Shown: one piece after another, positions 8,747 to 18,110 of the stretch
Position numbering within the stretch: position 1 is the first letter of the stretch
Layout of the letters: each line of letters starts with the position of its first letter
Assembly: GCF_025947065.1 (NCBI RefSeq)
Contig: NZ_CP109994.1
Coordinates: 2,790,001-2,854,000 of the forward strand
DNA length: 64,000 nt
From: Flavobacterium sp. N1736
GTDB lineage: Bacteria; Bacteroidota; Bacteroidia; Flavobacteriales; Flavobacteriaceae
Direction of reading: 5' to 3'
Translations under genes and position numbers: made by a program
Notes under the pieces: model-generated
The model's database searches: none
What the model was told of the DNA's origin: nothing
What the model saw: the letters and a program-made list of their open reading frames with translations, nothing else

Positions 8747-10024
8747 TTATACTTGTGGAGGTGTTCCTTCTGCGTTTGAAACAACTACATCGATTTGGAT
8801 TAATGCATCCTTTAGTAATGCCGACACGCCAACTGTTCTTCGTGCAGGAATACCACCCGGAAAGAATGTTGTATAAACTTCGTCTACAACGTTGCTATCT
8901 GTGATGTTTTTAAGGAAAATATTAACTTTAACCACATCTTCCATATTATGGGAGATACTTTCTAAAATTGCCTTGATGTTTTTCAGGCATTGTTCTGCCT
9001 GTTCTTTTACACCTCCGGCTATCATTTCACCAGTTTTTGGATTCAAAGGTAATTGAGCCGAAATGTGATTATAATGAGAGAATGCTACCGTTTGTGTAGA
9101 CAAAGAATTCTTTGGTGCATTTTCAGTATTGTTTGCTTTTATGACGATTCCATGTCTGTCTTCAATAGCTTGAGGAGGCGTTCCGTCCCCATGTGATACC
9201 ACTGCTTCAATTTGCACAAGGGAATCCATAGATAAAGCCGAAACAGCTACGATTGTTCTTGCAGGAACATAAGCTACAGCTCTTGCAATAGCCGAGTCCG
9301 GAAAAAATGTTGAATAAACCTCATCTACAGCTTCAATGTCTGACAGGTTTTTAAGGAAGATATTAATCTTAACAATATCATCAAAAGGAACATCAATACT
9401 GTTTAAAATGGTTTTGATATTTTTTAAACACTGTTGAGTTTGCTCTTTTACACCTCCCGTTATCAATCGGCCAGTTTTTGGATCGATAGGTAATTGAGTT
9501 GAAAGATTATTATAATGAGAAAATGATACTGTTTGCGCAGACAAAGTACTCATAGGCGCATTTGCCGTGTTATGGATAAGTTTTATCAGATTCCCTGCCT
9601 GTGGTGCATTAGGAATTGTACCCTCACCATTTGAAACAAGTGCTTCAATTTGTACCAAAGCATCCATAGGTAAAGCAGCAACTGCAACTGTAGTTCGTGT
9701 AGGAACATAAGTAGGGAAGAATGTTTTATAGACTGCGTCTACAGCATCAACATCCTTAATATTCTTGACGAATACAGTGATTCTAACAACATCGCTCATG
9801 ACGTGATCGATGCTGTCCAGAATTGACTTGATATTTTTAAAGCACTGTTCTGTCTGTTCTTTTATACCACCCGCTACTATTTTACCGGATTTTGGGTCGA
9901 TTGGTAATTGAGCCGAAAGATTATTATAATGTGAGAATGCTACAGTTTGTGAATATGAACCGATACTTTTTGGAGCATTTTCGGTATTTCTTGCTAGTAT
10001 TGAATTTGTTTTATTTGATGCCAT
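8747..10024 (-). CDS. Triple RidA (YjgF/YER057c/UK114) domain protein
   Basis: 425 residues made of three RidA-like domains in tandem, about 10-135, 148-280 and 293-420. Each repeats NAP...QTVAFSHYNNLSAQLPIDPKTG...GGVKEQ..QCLKNIK and a final ARTTVAVSAL...QIEAVV strand. RidA enzymes are homotrimers that deaminate reactive enamine/imine intermediates, with active sites between subunits. The key substrate-binding arginine is kept in all three repeats (R110, R256, R395), but the position of the E. coli active-site tyrosine is Tyr24 in the first repeat and leucine in the others (161, 308). The chain could fold as a covalent pseudo-trimer with non-equivalent sites. It follows the urea transporter gene in the urease run. 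Its substrate is unknown. Confidence 0.9.
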   Translation of the reverse strand: MASNKTNSILARNTENAPKSIGSYSQTVAFSHYNNLSAQLPIDPKSGKIVAGGIKEQTEQCFKNIKSILDSIDHVMSDVVRITVFVKNIKDVDAVDAVYKTFFPTYVPTRTTVAVAALPMDALVQIEALVSNGEGTIPNAPQAGNLIKLIHNTANAPMSTLSAQTVSFSHYNNLSTQLPIDPKTGRLITGGVKEQTQQCLKNIKTILNSIDVPFDDIVKINIFLKNLSDIEAVDEVYSTFFPDSAIARAVAYVPARTIVAVSALSMDSLVQIEAVVSHGDGTPPQAIEDRHGIVIKANNTENAPKNSLSTQTVAFSHYNHISAQLPLNPKTGEMIAGGVKEQAEQCLKNIKAILESISHNMEDVVKVNIFLKNITDSNVVDEVYTTFFPGGIPARRTVGVSALLKDALIQIDVVVSNAEGTPPQV

Positions 10025-10136
10025 TTTGTTTATTTATTAATGATTTAAGTAATTTTTAGCTGATTCGTTCTGCTATCAAGGCAAGAAAAGCTGTTATGAT
10101 TTGAATTTGATTTAGTGCTATTATTAGTAAAGGTGA

Positions 10137-11027
10137 TTAGTTTAGTTTTTTAGGAATAAAAAGTCTCTGAATAAGTAATGTAATACAGGTTCCGGCAACA
10201 AACGGAAAAGTTAATACTCCGCCAAATTCAGTGAGGATATTATTATCAATCAGGAAGTCATCAATAGCAACTGTAATCAGGACTGCGATTAATACCCATA
10301 ATCCGTCTGTTTTTTTGAAACCTGAAAAAACAATAGCAGAAAGTACCGCGTTAAAACCGAATAGTCCCATATGAATACCTTCAATTGATTCTCCATCCAT
10401 ATAAGAAAAATAAGCTCCCAATAAAGATCCTACAAGACCATATAAAGCTGCTGCCGGGGAACTGATAAAAATTGCGATAAAGAAAATGACTCCGGATAAT
10501 AGTCCTCCTTGAAAAATAACTTCGCCAAAGCCATTTATGGGTGTTATGAATTCGCTATAAGCTACAGTTTCCGGTTTTGCACTAATCATTTCAGAAGGGG
10601 GGATATTTGTAAAATGATGTAAAACAAAAACACATACCCAAATTATAACAATGAATGGAAATGTAAACGCGGGAATTTTTTTGCTAATAAAAAAATGCTG
10701 GATAATGCTTGCCAGTGCACCACCCACAGCAATAAGCATCCAGATTAATAGTGTGGTCTGAAAGAAAAAAGACAAAGCCACTCCCGCCAAAGCTGCACTA
10801 AAACCATATAATCCGGCATTAATTTCGGATTTGTCATAACCTAGTTTCATAGCGGTAAATGTTCCAACACTTGTAGCCAGCAAAATAGCAACACCTCCTT
10901 GCCAGCTTCCTATAAAAATACCAATAAGAAACAAGAGTCCTGTCCATCTGTTTTCCTGAAGCATAATTTGCCCTATCCCTTTTAATTCATTGTCGATAAA
11001 AGGAATTTTTGTAAAAATTTTATTCAT
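10137..11027 (-). CDS. Urea transporter (UT family)
   Basis: 296 residues and about ten hydrophobic segments in two related halves. The family pattern appears twice: ENRWTGLLFLIGIFIGSW, LNAGLYGFSAALAGVAL-like in the first half, and GIHMGLFGFNAVLSAIVF with a following ALYGLVGSLLGAYFSY in the second. UT proteins are channel-like and pass urea down its gradient, keeping urease supplied at low external urea. It sits 24 bases after the metal transporter gene, in the urease run. Confidence 0.92.
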   Translation of the reverse strand: MNKIFTKIPFIDNELKGIGQIMLQENRWTGLLFLIGIFIGSWQGGVAILLATSVGTFTAMKLGYDKSEINAGLYGFSAALAGVALSFFFQTTLLIWMLIAVGGALASIIQHFFISKKIPAFTFPFIVIIWVCVFVLHHFTNIPPSEMISAKPETVAYSEFITPINGFGEVIFQGGLLSGVIFFIAIFISSPAAALYGLVGSLLGAYFSYMDGESIEGIHMGLFGFNAVLSAIVFSGFKKTDGLWVLIAVLITVAIDDFLIDNNILTEFGGVLTFPFVAGTCITLLIQRLFIPKKLN

Positions 11028-11051
11028 TGTGAATTGTTTTTTGTTTTGATT

Positions 11052-11753
11052 TTACCATCCTAAAAAGACCATTCCAATACCACATATAGTGACTACTGCG
11101 CCACTTATAACACTCATATAACGTTCTAGTTTGTCTGTATTGAAAAAGTTCGAATATCCGTACCGTCCAAGTAAAACCATACCAAGCATCGTTGCGACAG
11201 TTGTAAGTGTAAATGGTACTACTAGTGCAACAATTTCGGTCACGGAACGATTTAATCCCGAATAAAAAAGAAGTGGTGTAAGTGGTTCACTCGGTCCCAT
11301 GACAAAAATCATGAACAACACAAAGGGCGTTACTTTTATTCGGCTCTCAGGCATAACGACTTCTCCGTGATTATGTTCATAAACATAAACATCATCTCCT
11401 AATACATCAAAATGCTTGTGAGGTTTGTTTTTTATGGTTTGAATCACTCCGTATATGAGATAGATTACACCAAAAAGAAGCAAGGCCCAACCCGAAATAT
11501 TGCCTCTGATTTCCTGAAACCATGAAAATTTGTTAAGCTGCCATCCCATAAAAACTCCTACAGTGCCTAAAACCAAAGAACTTAAAACGTGCCCAAAACC
11601 ACAGGCAATTGTTAGTAGAATTGTTTTGCTTTTGCTCCATTGTTTTGATTTAGACAACACAATAAATGGCAAATAGTGATCTGGTCCTGATGCCGTGTGG
11701 ATAAAGCTTATCGATACAGCACTTAGTATTAATGCCCAAATAGTAGTATTCAT
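11052..11753 (-). CDS. UreH/NicO-type nickel transporter
   Basis: 233 residues with six predicted membrane helices. The first helix carries HTASGPDHYLPF (19-30), the His/Asp metal-selectivity motif of NiCoT/NicO/UreH permeases. The loop near residues 112-135 is histidine- and acid-rich (KHFDVLGDDVYVYEHNHGE), suggesting metal binding. In urease operons such permeases supply Ni2+ for the active site. Related family members export metal, so direction is inferred from context. The gene starts nine bases after ureD ends. Confidence 0.85.
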   Translation of the reverse strand: MNTTIWALILSAVSISFIHTASGPDHYLPFIVLSKSKQWSKSKTILLTIACGFGHVLSSLVLGTVGVFMGWQLNKFSWFQEIRGNISGWALLLFGVIYLIYGVIQTIKNKPHKHFDVLGDDVYVYEHNHGEVVMPESRIKVTPFVLFMIFVMGPSEPLTPLLFYSGLNRSVTEIVALVVPFTLTTVATMLGMVLLGRYGYSNFFNTDKLERYMSVISGAVVTICGIGMVFLGW

Positions 11754-11762
11754 AACTTATTT

Positions 11763-12548
11763 TTATTCTAATTCCCAAAGGATTTCCTGAACCCTGAGAA
11801 AAAAATTATACATTACTTCTCCGCCAAGTCCCAGTGCTCTAATAACGAATCCGCTATCTTCCATTGCCGAAATACCGATTTCCATCTCATTTTGTGTTTC
11901 AATAATAGAATGGATAGTATCGACCAAGACATTTTTATCTACATTTTCTTTTGTACTATAAAAAATAAGTGTTCCCTGATGGGTAAATTCTTCCAAATTT
12001 CCTATACTATTTATAGGAATCAGATCCGGTTGAATAAGCACATTATCCTTTACAACCAATTTGTTTTTATGATAAATCTCTGTAAGATTTTGAAAACGTC
12101 TCAATTTAAAAAGCTCTCCATAATGCTTTCTTCCACAAGTAATAATCTCACTGATTATCACTTGACTGTTGGTACCAATACGGATTTCGGCTTTACTTTT
12201 GAAATTAGAATTTTCATGAGGAACCACCGGATGCGGAACATAGGCAAAAGAAGTGTCATCCTCCATTGAGATAGTAAGTTGCTGCACAGCATCATCTTTC
12301 ATATTAAATAATCTTTGATATGATTGTGACTGTAGCTGCAATGCGGCTCCTTTCTCCAAAACAATATCCAATTGGTAACGGTCACCAGATAGAATTCCTG
12401 GCGAGGTACTCATCACAATTTGATAAAGTTTATTGTCACTTTTGCGTTGTCCTACTGAGACTACACGAAAAGGAGGAGATACATAGAGGTCTTTTACATA
12501 GGAACTTCCTTGTTTATAACCTGCTATAATATGTAAGCGACTGTCCAT
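11763..12548 (-). CDS. ureD: Urease accessory protein UreD
   Basis: 261 residues aligning with UreD (called UreH in Helicobacter): YVSPPFRVV near the start, MSTSPGILSGDRYQLDIVL near 46-64, and YVPHPVVPHENSNF near 108-121. UreD is the scaffold that binds apo-urease and relays nickel from UreG, together with UreF. Its ATG overlaps the ureG stop by one base (TAATG), showing translational coupling. Confidence 0.94.
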   Translation of the reverse strand: MDSRLHIIAGYKQGSSYVKDLYVSPPFRVVSVGQRKSDNKLYQIVMSTSPGILSGDRYQLDIVLEKGAALQLQSQSYQRLFNMKDDAVQQLTISMEDDTSFAYVPHPVVPHENSNFKSKAEIRIGTNSQVIISEIITCGRKHYGELFKLRRFQNLTEIYHKNKLVVKDNVLIQPDLIPINSIGNLEEFTHQGTLIFYSTKENVDKNVLVDTIHSIIETQNEMEIGISAMEDSGFVIRALGLGGEVMYNFFLRVQEILWELE

Positions 12549-13186
12549 TATCTTACTAGATTCGGTTCTTCACATTCTTCCAGTAAAGCATATTTTTTGA
12601 TCCAGCCTATAATTTCCGGCACACCTATATCTTTTTTAAGATTTGTAAATATAAAAGGAGTTCCTTTTCTCATTCTTCTTGTGTCGTTTTCCATCACTTC
12701 AAGGCTCGCTCCTACATAAGGCGCCAAATCAATTTTATTGATAACCAGTAAATCTGATCTTGTAATACCTGGTCCTCCTTTTCTTGGAATTTTTTCACCC
12801 TCGGCAACATCAATTATAAAGATAGTCACATCGGCAAGATCCGGACTGAAGGTTGCTGATAGATTATCTCCGCCACTTTCAATAAAAATCAATTCAATAT
12901 GAGGAAATCGGTTTGCCAACTCATCTACTGCTTCAAGATTCATACTTGCATCCTCGCGAATAGCCGTGTGAGGGCATCCTCCTGTTTCTACTCCGATAAT
13001 GCGCTCATGAGGCAAAAGACTGTTTTTTGCCATAAACTCTGCATCTTCTTTGGTATAGATATCATTTGTAATCACACCAAGGTCATACGTTCCGTATAAA
13101 TGTCTGCTCAATCGTTCTAATAAAGCCGTTTTTCCAGAACCTACTGGTCCGGCAACTCCTACTTTTATATATTTTCTATTTTCCAT
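12548..13186 (-). CDS. ureG: Urease accessory GTPase UreG
   Basis: 212 residues of a SIMIBI GTPase. The P-loop is GPVGSGKT at 13-20, the metal-binding CPH motif is at 71-73 inside [15 protein letters not shown], the Walker B region is [12 protein letters not shown], and the guanine-specificity NKID is at 150-153. UreG dimerises on Ni2+ and GTP through the CPH motif and delivers nickel during GTP hydrolysis. There is no N-terminal histidine-rich extension. Confidence 0.97.
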   Translation of the reverse strand: MENRKYIKVGVAGPVGSGKTALLERLSRHLYGTYDLGVITNDIYTKEDAEFMAKNSLLPHERIIGVETGGCPHTAIREDASMNLEAVDELANRFPHIELIFIESGGDNLSATFSPDLADVTIFIIDVAEGEKIPRKGGPGITRSDLLVINKIDLAPYVGASLEVMENDTRRMRKGTPFIFTNLKKDIGVPEIIGWIKKYALLEECEEPNLVR

Positions 13187-13215
13187 TTTTTTTGTAAATT
13201 AATTTTTGATTTTAA

Positions 13216-13908
13216 TTAGGACATGTATAGTCTTGAATAGAGTCTTTCGTGCTGCATACAGCGAATGTCAAAAGAGGTATTGCATAGTCCTATATACTCT
13301 CGCTCTAATGTTATAGTTTCCTGAGCTGTTTTTTCCATTATGGGATACAGGCGAAACAAAATATCCTGTCCGTCCAATTGTCCCAGTGGTACTAACTTTA
13401 CAGCATTGGTAATCATTCCTGCGGTAGAAGTATAGTAAAATCCGAAAAGTGCTTCTTGCAAAGGAATTTTCAGCAGGCAGCAATACATTCCAAAAACAAT
13501 ACAGTAATGGGAACTTGCTTCATGATTTCGGACAGCTTCTTCATAAGCTTCCATAAACTGGAAATTCTCATGTCTTTTGAAAATCTTAATCAAACGCAAT
13601 CCCAATTTCTGGCTTGCCTGACGGATTTCTCTTGGGCACTTTAAAGCATTACATTCCTGATCCAGATCTAAAATGTTTTTTAGATCACCAGACTCAGTAG
13701 CTTCATAGGCCAATTTTACAAAAGCACCGTCGTTGTACTTGAGATTATACTTCAGCATGTTTTCTACAAATTCCTGTGCAGTTGCTGCATTGTGTACAAT
13801 TTTATTTTGCACATACGTTTCAAGTCCGTTAGAATGAGAATATCCTCCAATAGGCAATGTAGGATCTGAAATATGCAAAAGGCTGGCTAAAAATTTTATA
13901 TTATTCAT
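13216..13908 (-). CDS. ureF: Urease accessory protein UreF
   Basis: 230 residues of the all-helical UreF family. The N-terminal LLHISDPTLPIGGYSHSNGLE (about 10-30) is diagnostic, and a conserved C-terminal tail contains FDIRCMQHERLYSRLYMS. UreF links UreD to the UreG dimer and controls its GTPase cycle. The start overlaps the end of ureE by eight bases. Confidence 0.95.
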   Translation of the reverse strand: MNNIKFLASLLHISDPTLPIGGYSHSNGLETYVQNKIVHNAATAQEFVENMLKYNLKYNDGAFVKLAYEATESGDLKNILDLDQECNALKCPREIRQASQKLGLRLIKIFKRHENFQFMEAYEEAVRNHEASSHYCIVFGMYCCLLKIPLQEALFGFYYTSTAGMITNAVKLVPLGQLDGQDILFRLYPIMEKTAQETITLEREYIGLCNTSFDIRCMQHERLYSRLYMS

Positions 13909-14413
13909 CTTTTGGAGCTGCCATTTTTAGGATTTTAGTAAAAATTGTTGAACCCAAGCTTCCATGTCCGTGTGGTTCTACATTTGATTTTAATAGATTC
14001 AATAATTTCACGGATTGTTTTTCGGGTTTAAAACCGCTCACTTCAAGCCATCTGAACATTGGCATTTCGAAAGGCAACAACACTTTGTCTTCTTGTATAA
14101 AAAGCGGAATATGTTTGTTTCCAATTTCATAGCACACTGTTCCCATTTCGAGCATTGAAGACGGAGAAATAACAATAGTTTCTGTCTCCAGAATATTGAC
14201 CACAATTATTTTCTTTTCATTTTCAAAAAGAATATCTCCTTCTCGAAGACGTTGTCCTTCTCTAAGGAATTTAATGGCAATATCTTCTCCCTGACGTGTT
14301 TTTTTACGTTGAATTCTCTTTGTCGATTCGAACCATTCCAGGTCGAGATAATCTATTGATCGTCCGTTAATTGTACTATTCGAAATAGTACCTAAAGTTT
14401 CACTGATGGTCAT
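13901..14413 (-). CDS. ureE: Urease nickel metallochaperone UreE
   Basis: 170 residues. The N-terminal peptide-binding-like domain has KRIQRKKTRQGEDIAI, and the C-terminal metal-binding domain has CYEIGNKHIPLF near 111-122 with the conserved interface histidine. The tail has only EPHGHGSLGS, not the long polyhistidine run of some UreE proteins. It hands Ni2+ to UreG. Here ureE follows ureC by 73 bases, the widest gap within the core operon. Confidence 0.93.
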   Translation of the reverse strand: MTISETLGTISNSTINGRSIDYLDLEWFESTKRIQRKKTRQGEDIAIKFLREGQRLREGDILFENEKKIIVVNILETETIVISPSSMLEMGTVCYEIGNKHIPLFIQEDKVLLPFEMPMFRWLEVSGFKPEKQSVKLLNLLKSNVEPHGHGSLGSTIFTKILKMAAPKDE

Positions 14414-14486
14414 CGTTTTTTTATTTTTTATATGAGACCTAACGGGTTTTAAAAATCTGTTAGGTCTTTTTAAATCTATACTACTT

Positions 14487-16208
14487 TTAAAATAAATAAT
14501 ACAATTGAGTCAATGGAAGAGTTTCTGCCGGCTCACAAGTAATATGTACACCATCTACGGTTACATGATAGTTTTCGGCATTCACTTCAATTACTGGTGT
14601 TTTATCATTGTGGATAAGATCTTTTTTAGAGATGTTTCTGCAGTTTTTTACTGGAAGAATCATTTTTTCTAATTTGTAATCAGCAATAGATCCATTATCA
14701 ATCGAAGCCTGAGAGACGAAAGTTGCACAAGTTGTGAATTTAGCACGACCATGTGCTCCAAACATATTTCTGTAAATTACGGGTTGAGGAGTAGGAATAG
14801 ACGCATTTGGATCACCCATTTTAGCGGCAATTACAAAGCCTCCTTTTACAATCATCTCAGGTTTAACACCAAATAATGCTGGTTTCCAGATTACTAAATC
14901 AGCCATTTTACCTGGTTCAATAGAACCAACATAGTTAGAAATACCATGAGCAATAGCAGGATTAATGGTGTACTTAGCTACATAACGTTTTGCACGGAAG
15001 TTATCATTTTGTGAATTTTCATCTTCTTCTAATTGACCACGTTGCTCTCTCATTTTGCTTGCCGTTTGCCATGTTCTGGTAATTACTTCTCCAGGTCTTC
15101 CCATAGCCTGAGAATCGGAACTCATAATACTGAAAACTCCCATATCATGTAAAATATCTTCGGCAGCAATAGTTTCAGGACGAATACGAGAATCAGCAAA
15201 TGCTACATCTTCAGGGATATTTTTGCTCAAATGGTGACAAACCATTAGCATATCAAGGTGTTCATCTATTGTATTAACTGTATAAGGACGTGTAGGATTT
15301 GTAGAAGCAGGCAATACATTTGGATACATTGCAGCCTTGATAATATCAGGAGCATGTCCACCACCGGCACCCTCTGTATGGAAGGTATGAATTACTCTTC
15401 CATTGATAGCTCTCATTGTGTCTTCCAGGAATCCGCCTTCATTTAAAGTATCGGTATGGATAGCCACCTGAACATCATATTTATCAGCTACTTTAAGTGC
15501 AGTATCAATTGTTCCGGCTGTAGCTCCCCAATCTTCGTGAATTTTTAAACCTAATGCTCCTGCTTCAATTTGTTCTTCAAGTGGTGCTTCTGCAGAACAG
15601 TTTCCTTTACCAAAGAAGCCTAAATTCATAGGAAAATCTTCTGCAGCTTCCAACATTCTCTGAATGTTGAATTTTCCTGGCGTACAAGTCGTTGCGTTTG
15701 TTCCATCATTTGGTCCTGTTCCTCCACCAATCATGGTTGTTATACCACTATAAAGAGAAGTTTCAATCTGTTGTGGGCAGATATAATGAATGTGTGTATC
15801 TATTCCTCCGGCAGTTACGATATAACCTTTACCACCATGAACCTCAGTAGAAGCCCCGATAATCATATTAGGAGTTACTCCATCCATTGTGTCTGGATTT
15901 CCGGCTTTACCAATAGCTATGATTTTGCCATCTTTGATTCCAATATCAGCCTTTACAATTCCCCAATGATCAATAATAGTTGCTCCAGTGATACATAGAT
16001 CTAATACTCCCTGATCTCTTGTACATTCAACATTTTGTCCCATCCCGTCACGAACCGTTTTTCCACCTCCAAAAACAGCTTCATCGCCATAATAGGTAAA
16101 ATCTTTTTCGATCTCAATAATTATTTCGGTATCTCCTAATCTGATTCTGTCTCCAGTAGTTGGGCCTAATATATTGGCATACTGTTTTCTGTCTACATTT
16201 AAACTCAT
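14487..16208 (-). CDS. ureC: Urease subunit alpha (catalytic)
   Basis: 573 residues with every active-site residue in place. Relative to the Klebsiella enzyme, numbering is shifted by five: nickel ligands H139 and H141 (THIHYICP), bridging carbamylated K222 ([10 protein letters not shown]), H251, H277 ([13 protein letters not shown]), the mobile flap C324-H325 (MVCHHLSKN), and D365 (SSDSQAMGR). It hydrolyses urea to ammonia and carbamate in the cytoplasm. It is one base from ureB. The intact residues support a working enzyme. Confidence 0.98.
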   Translation of the reverse strand: MSLNVDRKQYANILGPTTGDRIRLGDTEIIIEIEKDFTYYGDEAVFGGGKTVRDGMGQNVECTRDQGVLDLCITGATIIDHWGIVKADIGIKDGKIIAIGKAGNPDTMDGVTPNMIIGASTEVHGGKGYIVTAGGIDTHIHYICPQQIETSLYSGITTMIGGGTGPNDGTNATTCTPGKFNIQRMLEAAEDFPMNLGFFGKGNCSAEAPLEEQIEAGALGLKIHEDWGATAGTIDTALKVADKYDVQVAIHTDTLNEGGFLEDTMRAINGRVIHTFHTEGAGGGHAPDIIKAAMYPNVLPASTNPTRPYTVNTIDEHLDMLMVCHHLSKNIPEDVAFADSRIRPETIAAEDILHDMGVFSIMSSDSQAMGRPGEVITRTWQTASKMREQRGQLEEDENSQNDNFRAKRYVAKYTINPAIAHGISNYVGSIEPGKMADLVIWKPALFGVKPEMIVKGGFVIAAKMGDPNASIPTPQPVIYRNMFGAHGRAKFTTCATFVSQASIDNGSIADYKLEKMILPVKNCRNISKKDLIHNDKTPVIEVNAENYHVTVDGVHITCEPAETLPLTQLYYLF

Positions 16209-16209
16209 G

Positions 16210-16578
16210 TTACGAATTTTTATAATTTAATTGATTAGCTTTAGCTAAACTTTGTTTTTTCTTAGAACCAGAATCTATCAATCCGTCAACAAGATTATTG
16301 AAACCCATTGCTTTTTTATTTCCTCCAATTGCTACAAGTATTACTTCTTTTTCCTCTCCCGATTCAAAACGAACAGCCGTACTGGCAACAATGTTTAGCC
16401 TTTTTCCGAAAGCCTTTTCACGATCAAAACTCATCGCTTTATTCACTTCAAAAAAGTGGAAATGGGAACCCACCTGAATAGGGCGGTCTCCTGTATTGGT
16501 CACTTTTATTTTCACAGTCTCTCTGCCTTTATTGCAGATGATTGTACCTTCTTTTACAAAAATTTCTCCTGGTGTCAT
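16210..16578 (-). CDS. ureB: Urease subunit beta
   Basis: 122 residues. Family segments include [10 protein letters not shown] at the start, [21 protein letters not shown] near 26-46, and [22 protein letters not shown]. It is structural, packing on the alpha and gamma chains in the trimer. Separate ureA and ureB genes show the three-chain bacterial arrangement rather than the fused Helicobacter form. Confidence 0.96.
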   Translation of the reverse strand: MTPGEIFVKEGTIICNKGRETVKIKVTNTGDRPIQVGSHFHFFEVNKAMSFDREKAFGKRLNIVASTAVRFESGEEKEVILVAIGGNKKAMGFNNLVDGLIDSGSKKKQSLAKANQLNYKNS

Positions 16579-16589
16579 AATAATTGGGA

Positions 16590-16892
16590 TTAACGGATTG
16601 GATCATGTACTGTTACTAATTTGGTTCCATCAGGAAAAGTAGCTTCGATCTGGACATCATGAATCATGTCTGCTACTCCTGGCATTACATCATCTTTTGT
16701 GAGGATCTGAGCTCCTTCATGCATTAGCTCGGCAACTCTTTTGCCATCTCTTGCGCCTTCCAGTAAAAAATGACTAATTAAAGCTATTGCTTCCGGATAA
16801 TTTAATTTTAGGCCTCTGGCCTTTCTTTTTAGAGCAAGCTCTCCTGCTGTGTATAACATGAGCTTCTCAATTTCTCTTGGTGTTAAGTGCAT
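16590..16892 (-). CDS. ureA: Urease subunit gamma
   Basis: 100 residues, the usual length. It begins [20 protein letters not shown] and contains [24 protein letters not shown], ending with the [12 protein letters not shown] motif. It is the first gene of the urease operon, which continues without terminators into ureB and ureC. A weak -7-like box lies upstream at 16960-16967. Confidence 0.97.
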   Translation of the reverse strand: MHLTPREIEKLMLYTAGELALKRKARGLKLNYPEAIALISHFLLEGARDGKRVAELMHEGAQILTKDDVMPGVADMIHDVQIEATFPDGTKLVTVHDPIR

Positions 16893-17194
16893 AGTTTTTT
16901 TATTTTAAAATTGAATTTATTGCATTATTTTACTTGTTAAAAATTTAAAAAAAATACAATAAATGTATGAAAAGGGAATATTTAATCTGTAAAGAATTCA
17001 TTTGTAGGTTAGTACCTATTACTAAGAATTAACATGAGTTATATCAATATCTGTTTTTTGGTTTTGCCAGCATATTTAGAGAATTAATCATAAAACGCTG
17101 ACGGTGGAAAGAAAGTTAGCAACTCCTTTTTAGCAAAGCAAAAGTTAGTTTCACCCGTAATTATAAACTTATAAATGAAGTTTAAAAAAAGAAA
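16893..17194 (-). other. Upstream region of the urease operon
   Basis: 302 bases with no gene. On the minus strand, TACATTTA at 16967-16960 is a near match to the -7 box. Between about 17045 and 17170 the sequence contains TTAGCAA twice and short inverted arms (ACGGTG with CACCCGT), so a structured leader or regulator site is possible. No known riboswitch consensus was recognised. Confidence 0.35.
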
Positions 17195-17569
17195 TTAACA
17201 ACTGGGAATTCGCAGAGAATGAAAAAATATATATCGGGGTAAAGTGATATATGAATAGTTATCAGTGGTTATAATAACCGGCTGGGTAGAATAAAAATGA
17301 AGATTTAAAGTATAAGGGCTCCATTTTTCAAATACTATATTAGCATCAAATGGTACTTGATTCAAGTCATCATCTATAGCAAGTTCTTCTTGAATATCGA
17401 ATAAATTAAAAACATTAGTCGAAATTTGATTATCTGTTTTTTGTGAATATTTACCATTATTAGTTTTTAATAACAGATGATTTTCACTTTTAAGCATAAA
17501 GAAAACACCACAAAAAATTGTGAAAAAGAAAATGGCATAACGCCCAATTGACCCTCTTTTTGTTTTCAT
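17195..17569 (-). CDS. Hypothetical membrane-anchored protein
   Basis: I do not recognise a family. From the chosen ATG it encodes 124 residues: MKTKRGSIGRY, one hydrophobic helix (about 12-27, IFFFTIFCGVFFML), then a polar exterior domain with QEELAIDDDLNQVPF and several aromatic beta-like segments ending LRIPSC. Other in-frame ATGs at 17575 and 17671 are possible; the longer form adds a hydrophobic stretch. It lies upstream of ureA in the same direction with a 302-base gap, so cotranscription is uncertain. Small proteins of this kind can be membrane or periplasmic accessories, but nothing here proves it. Confidence 0.45.
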   Translation of the reverse strand: MKTKRGSIGRYAIFFFTIFCGVFFMLKSENHLLLKTNNGKYSQKTDNQISTNVFNLFDIQEELAIDDDLNQVPFDANIVFEKWSPYTLNLHFYSTQPVIITTDNYSYITLPRYIFFHSLRIPSC

Positions 17570-17575
17570 TATCAT

Positions 17576-18110
17576 AAATGTAAAGGTATACTGGCAGATG
17601 TTTTTGTCACTATCAAAAAGATCACTTAAAATAGTCAAAATCGGGACAAAATATAAAAATGCAGTTTTCAACCCGTTGGATATGATTAATTGGGTTATAA
17701 AATATCCGTAAGACCTTGTTAATTTGCTGATTGTAAGAGCATTTCATGTAGACAGATTAGAAAATGGCTTTTTGGGTTAAAGATTGTTTTAAACTTTAAA
17801 AAATCAAATGCTTTTATTTTCAGACCTCTGTCAGCTCGCTTAAAATCTGAAAATCTTCCGGTAAAAGGTTCGAATTTTGTACCAAGGAGTTCATATAAAA
17901 AACAAAAAGCCTGTAAAACAATGTTTTACAGGCTTTTTGTTTTTCGTTTAAATAAATTGAGCTTACTGGAAAGAAAACACAAAGATAACGTTAAGAAATC
18001 CTTACTTTTCATAGTTGTTTTATTTGCATATTTAACTTTCACATGTAAAATCGAGTATCTTTACCCGGATTGCGATAAAGAACAGCATTCAACCTTAATA
18101 GTTATAACAT
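17576..18110. other. Gene-poor region between the urease locus and the acyltransferase gene
   Basis: No convincing gene. It contains a tRNA-like 3' fragment (GGTTCGAA near 17867) that I could not fold, a strong palindromic hairpin at 17902-17940, and a possible -7 box TATCTTTA at 18056 upstream of the acyltransferase gene. The short open frame at 17921-18160 overlaps the next gene and looks non-coding. Confidence 0.4.
17902..17940. terminator. Palindromic hairpin, likely bidirectional terminator
   Basis: 19-base perfect arms (ACAAAAAGCCTGTAAAACA and complement) around a single central base, A-rich before and T-rich after. No plus-strand gene ends just upstream, so it may be a relic of a lost gene. 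Confidence 0.7.

Noticed and set aside
17830..17895. tRNA-like fragment with GGTTCGAATTTTGTACC
   Set aside because: Only the T-loop-like GGTTCGAA is convincing. I could not pair an acceptor or anticodon stem, so it is not called as a tRNA or pseudo-tRNA.
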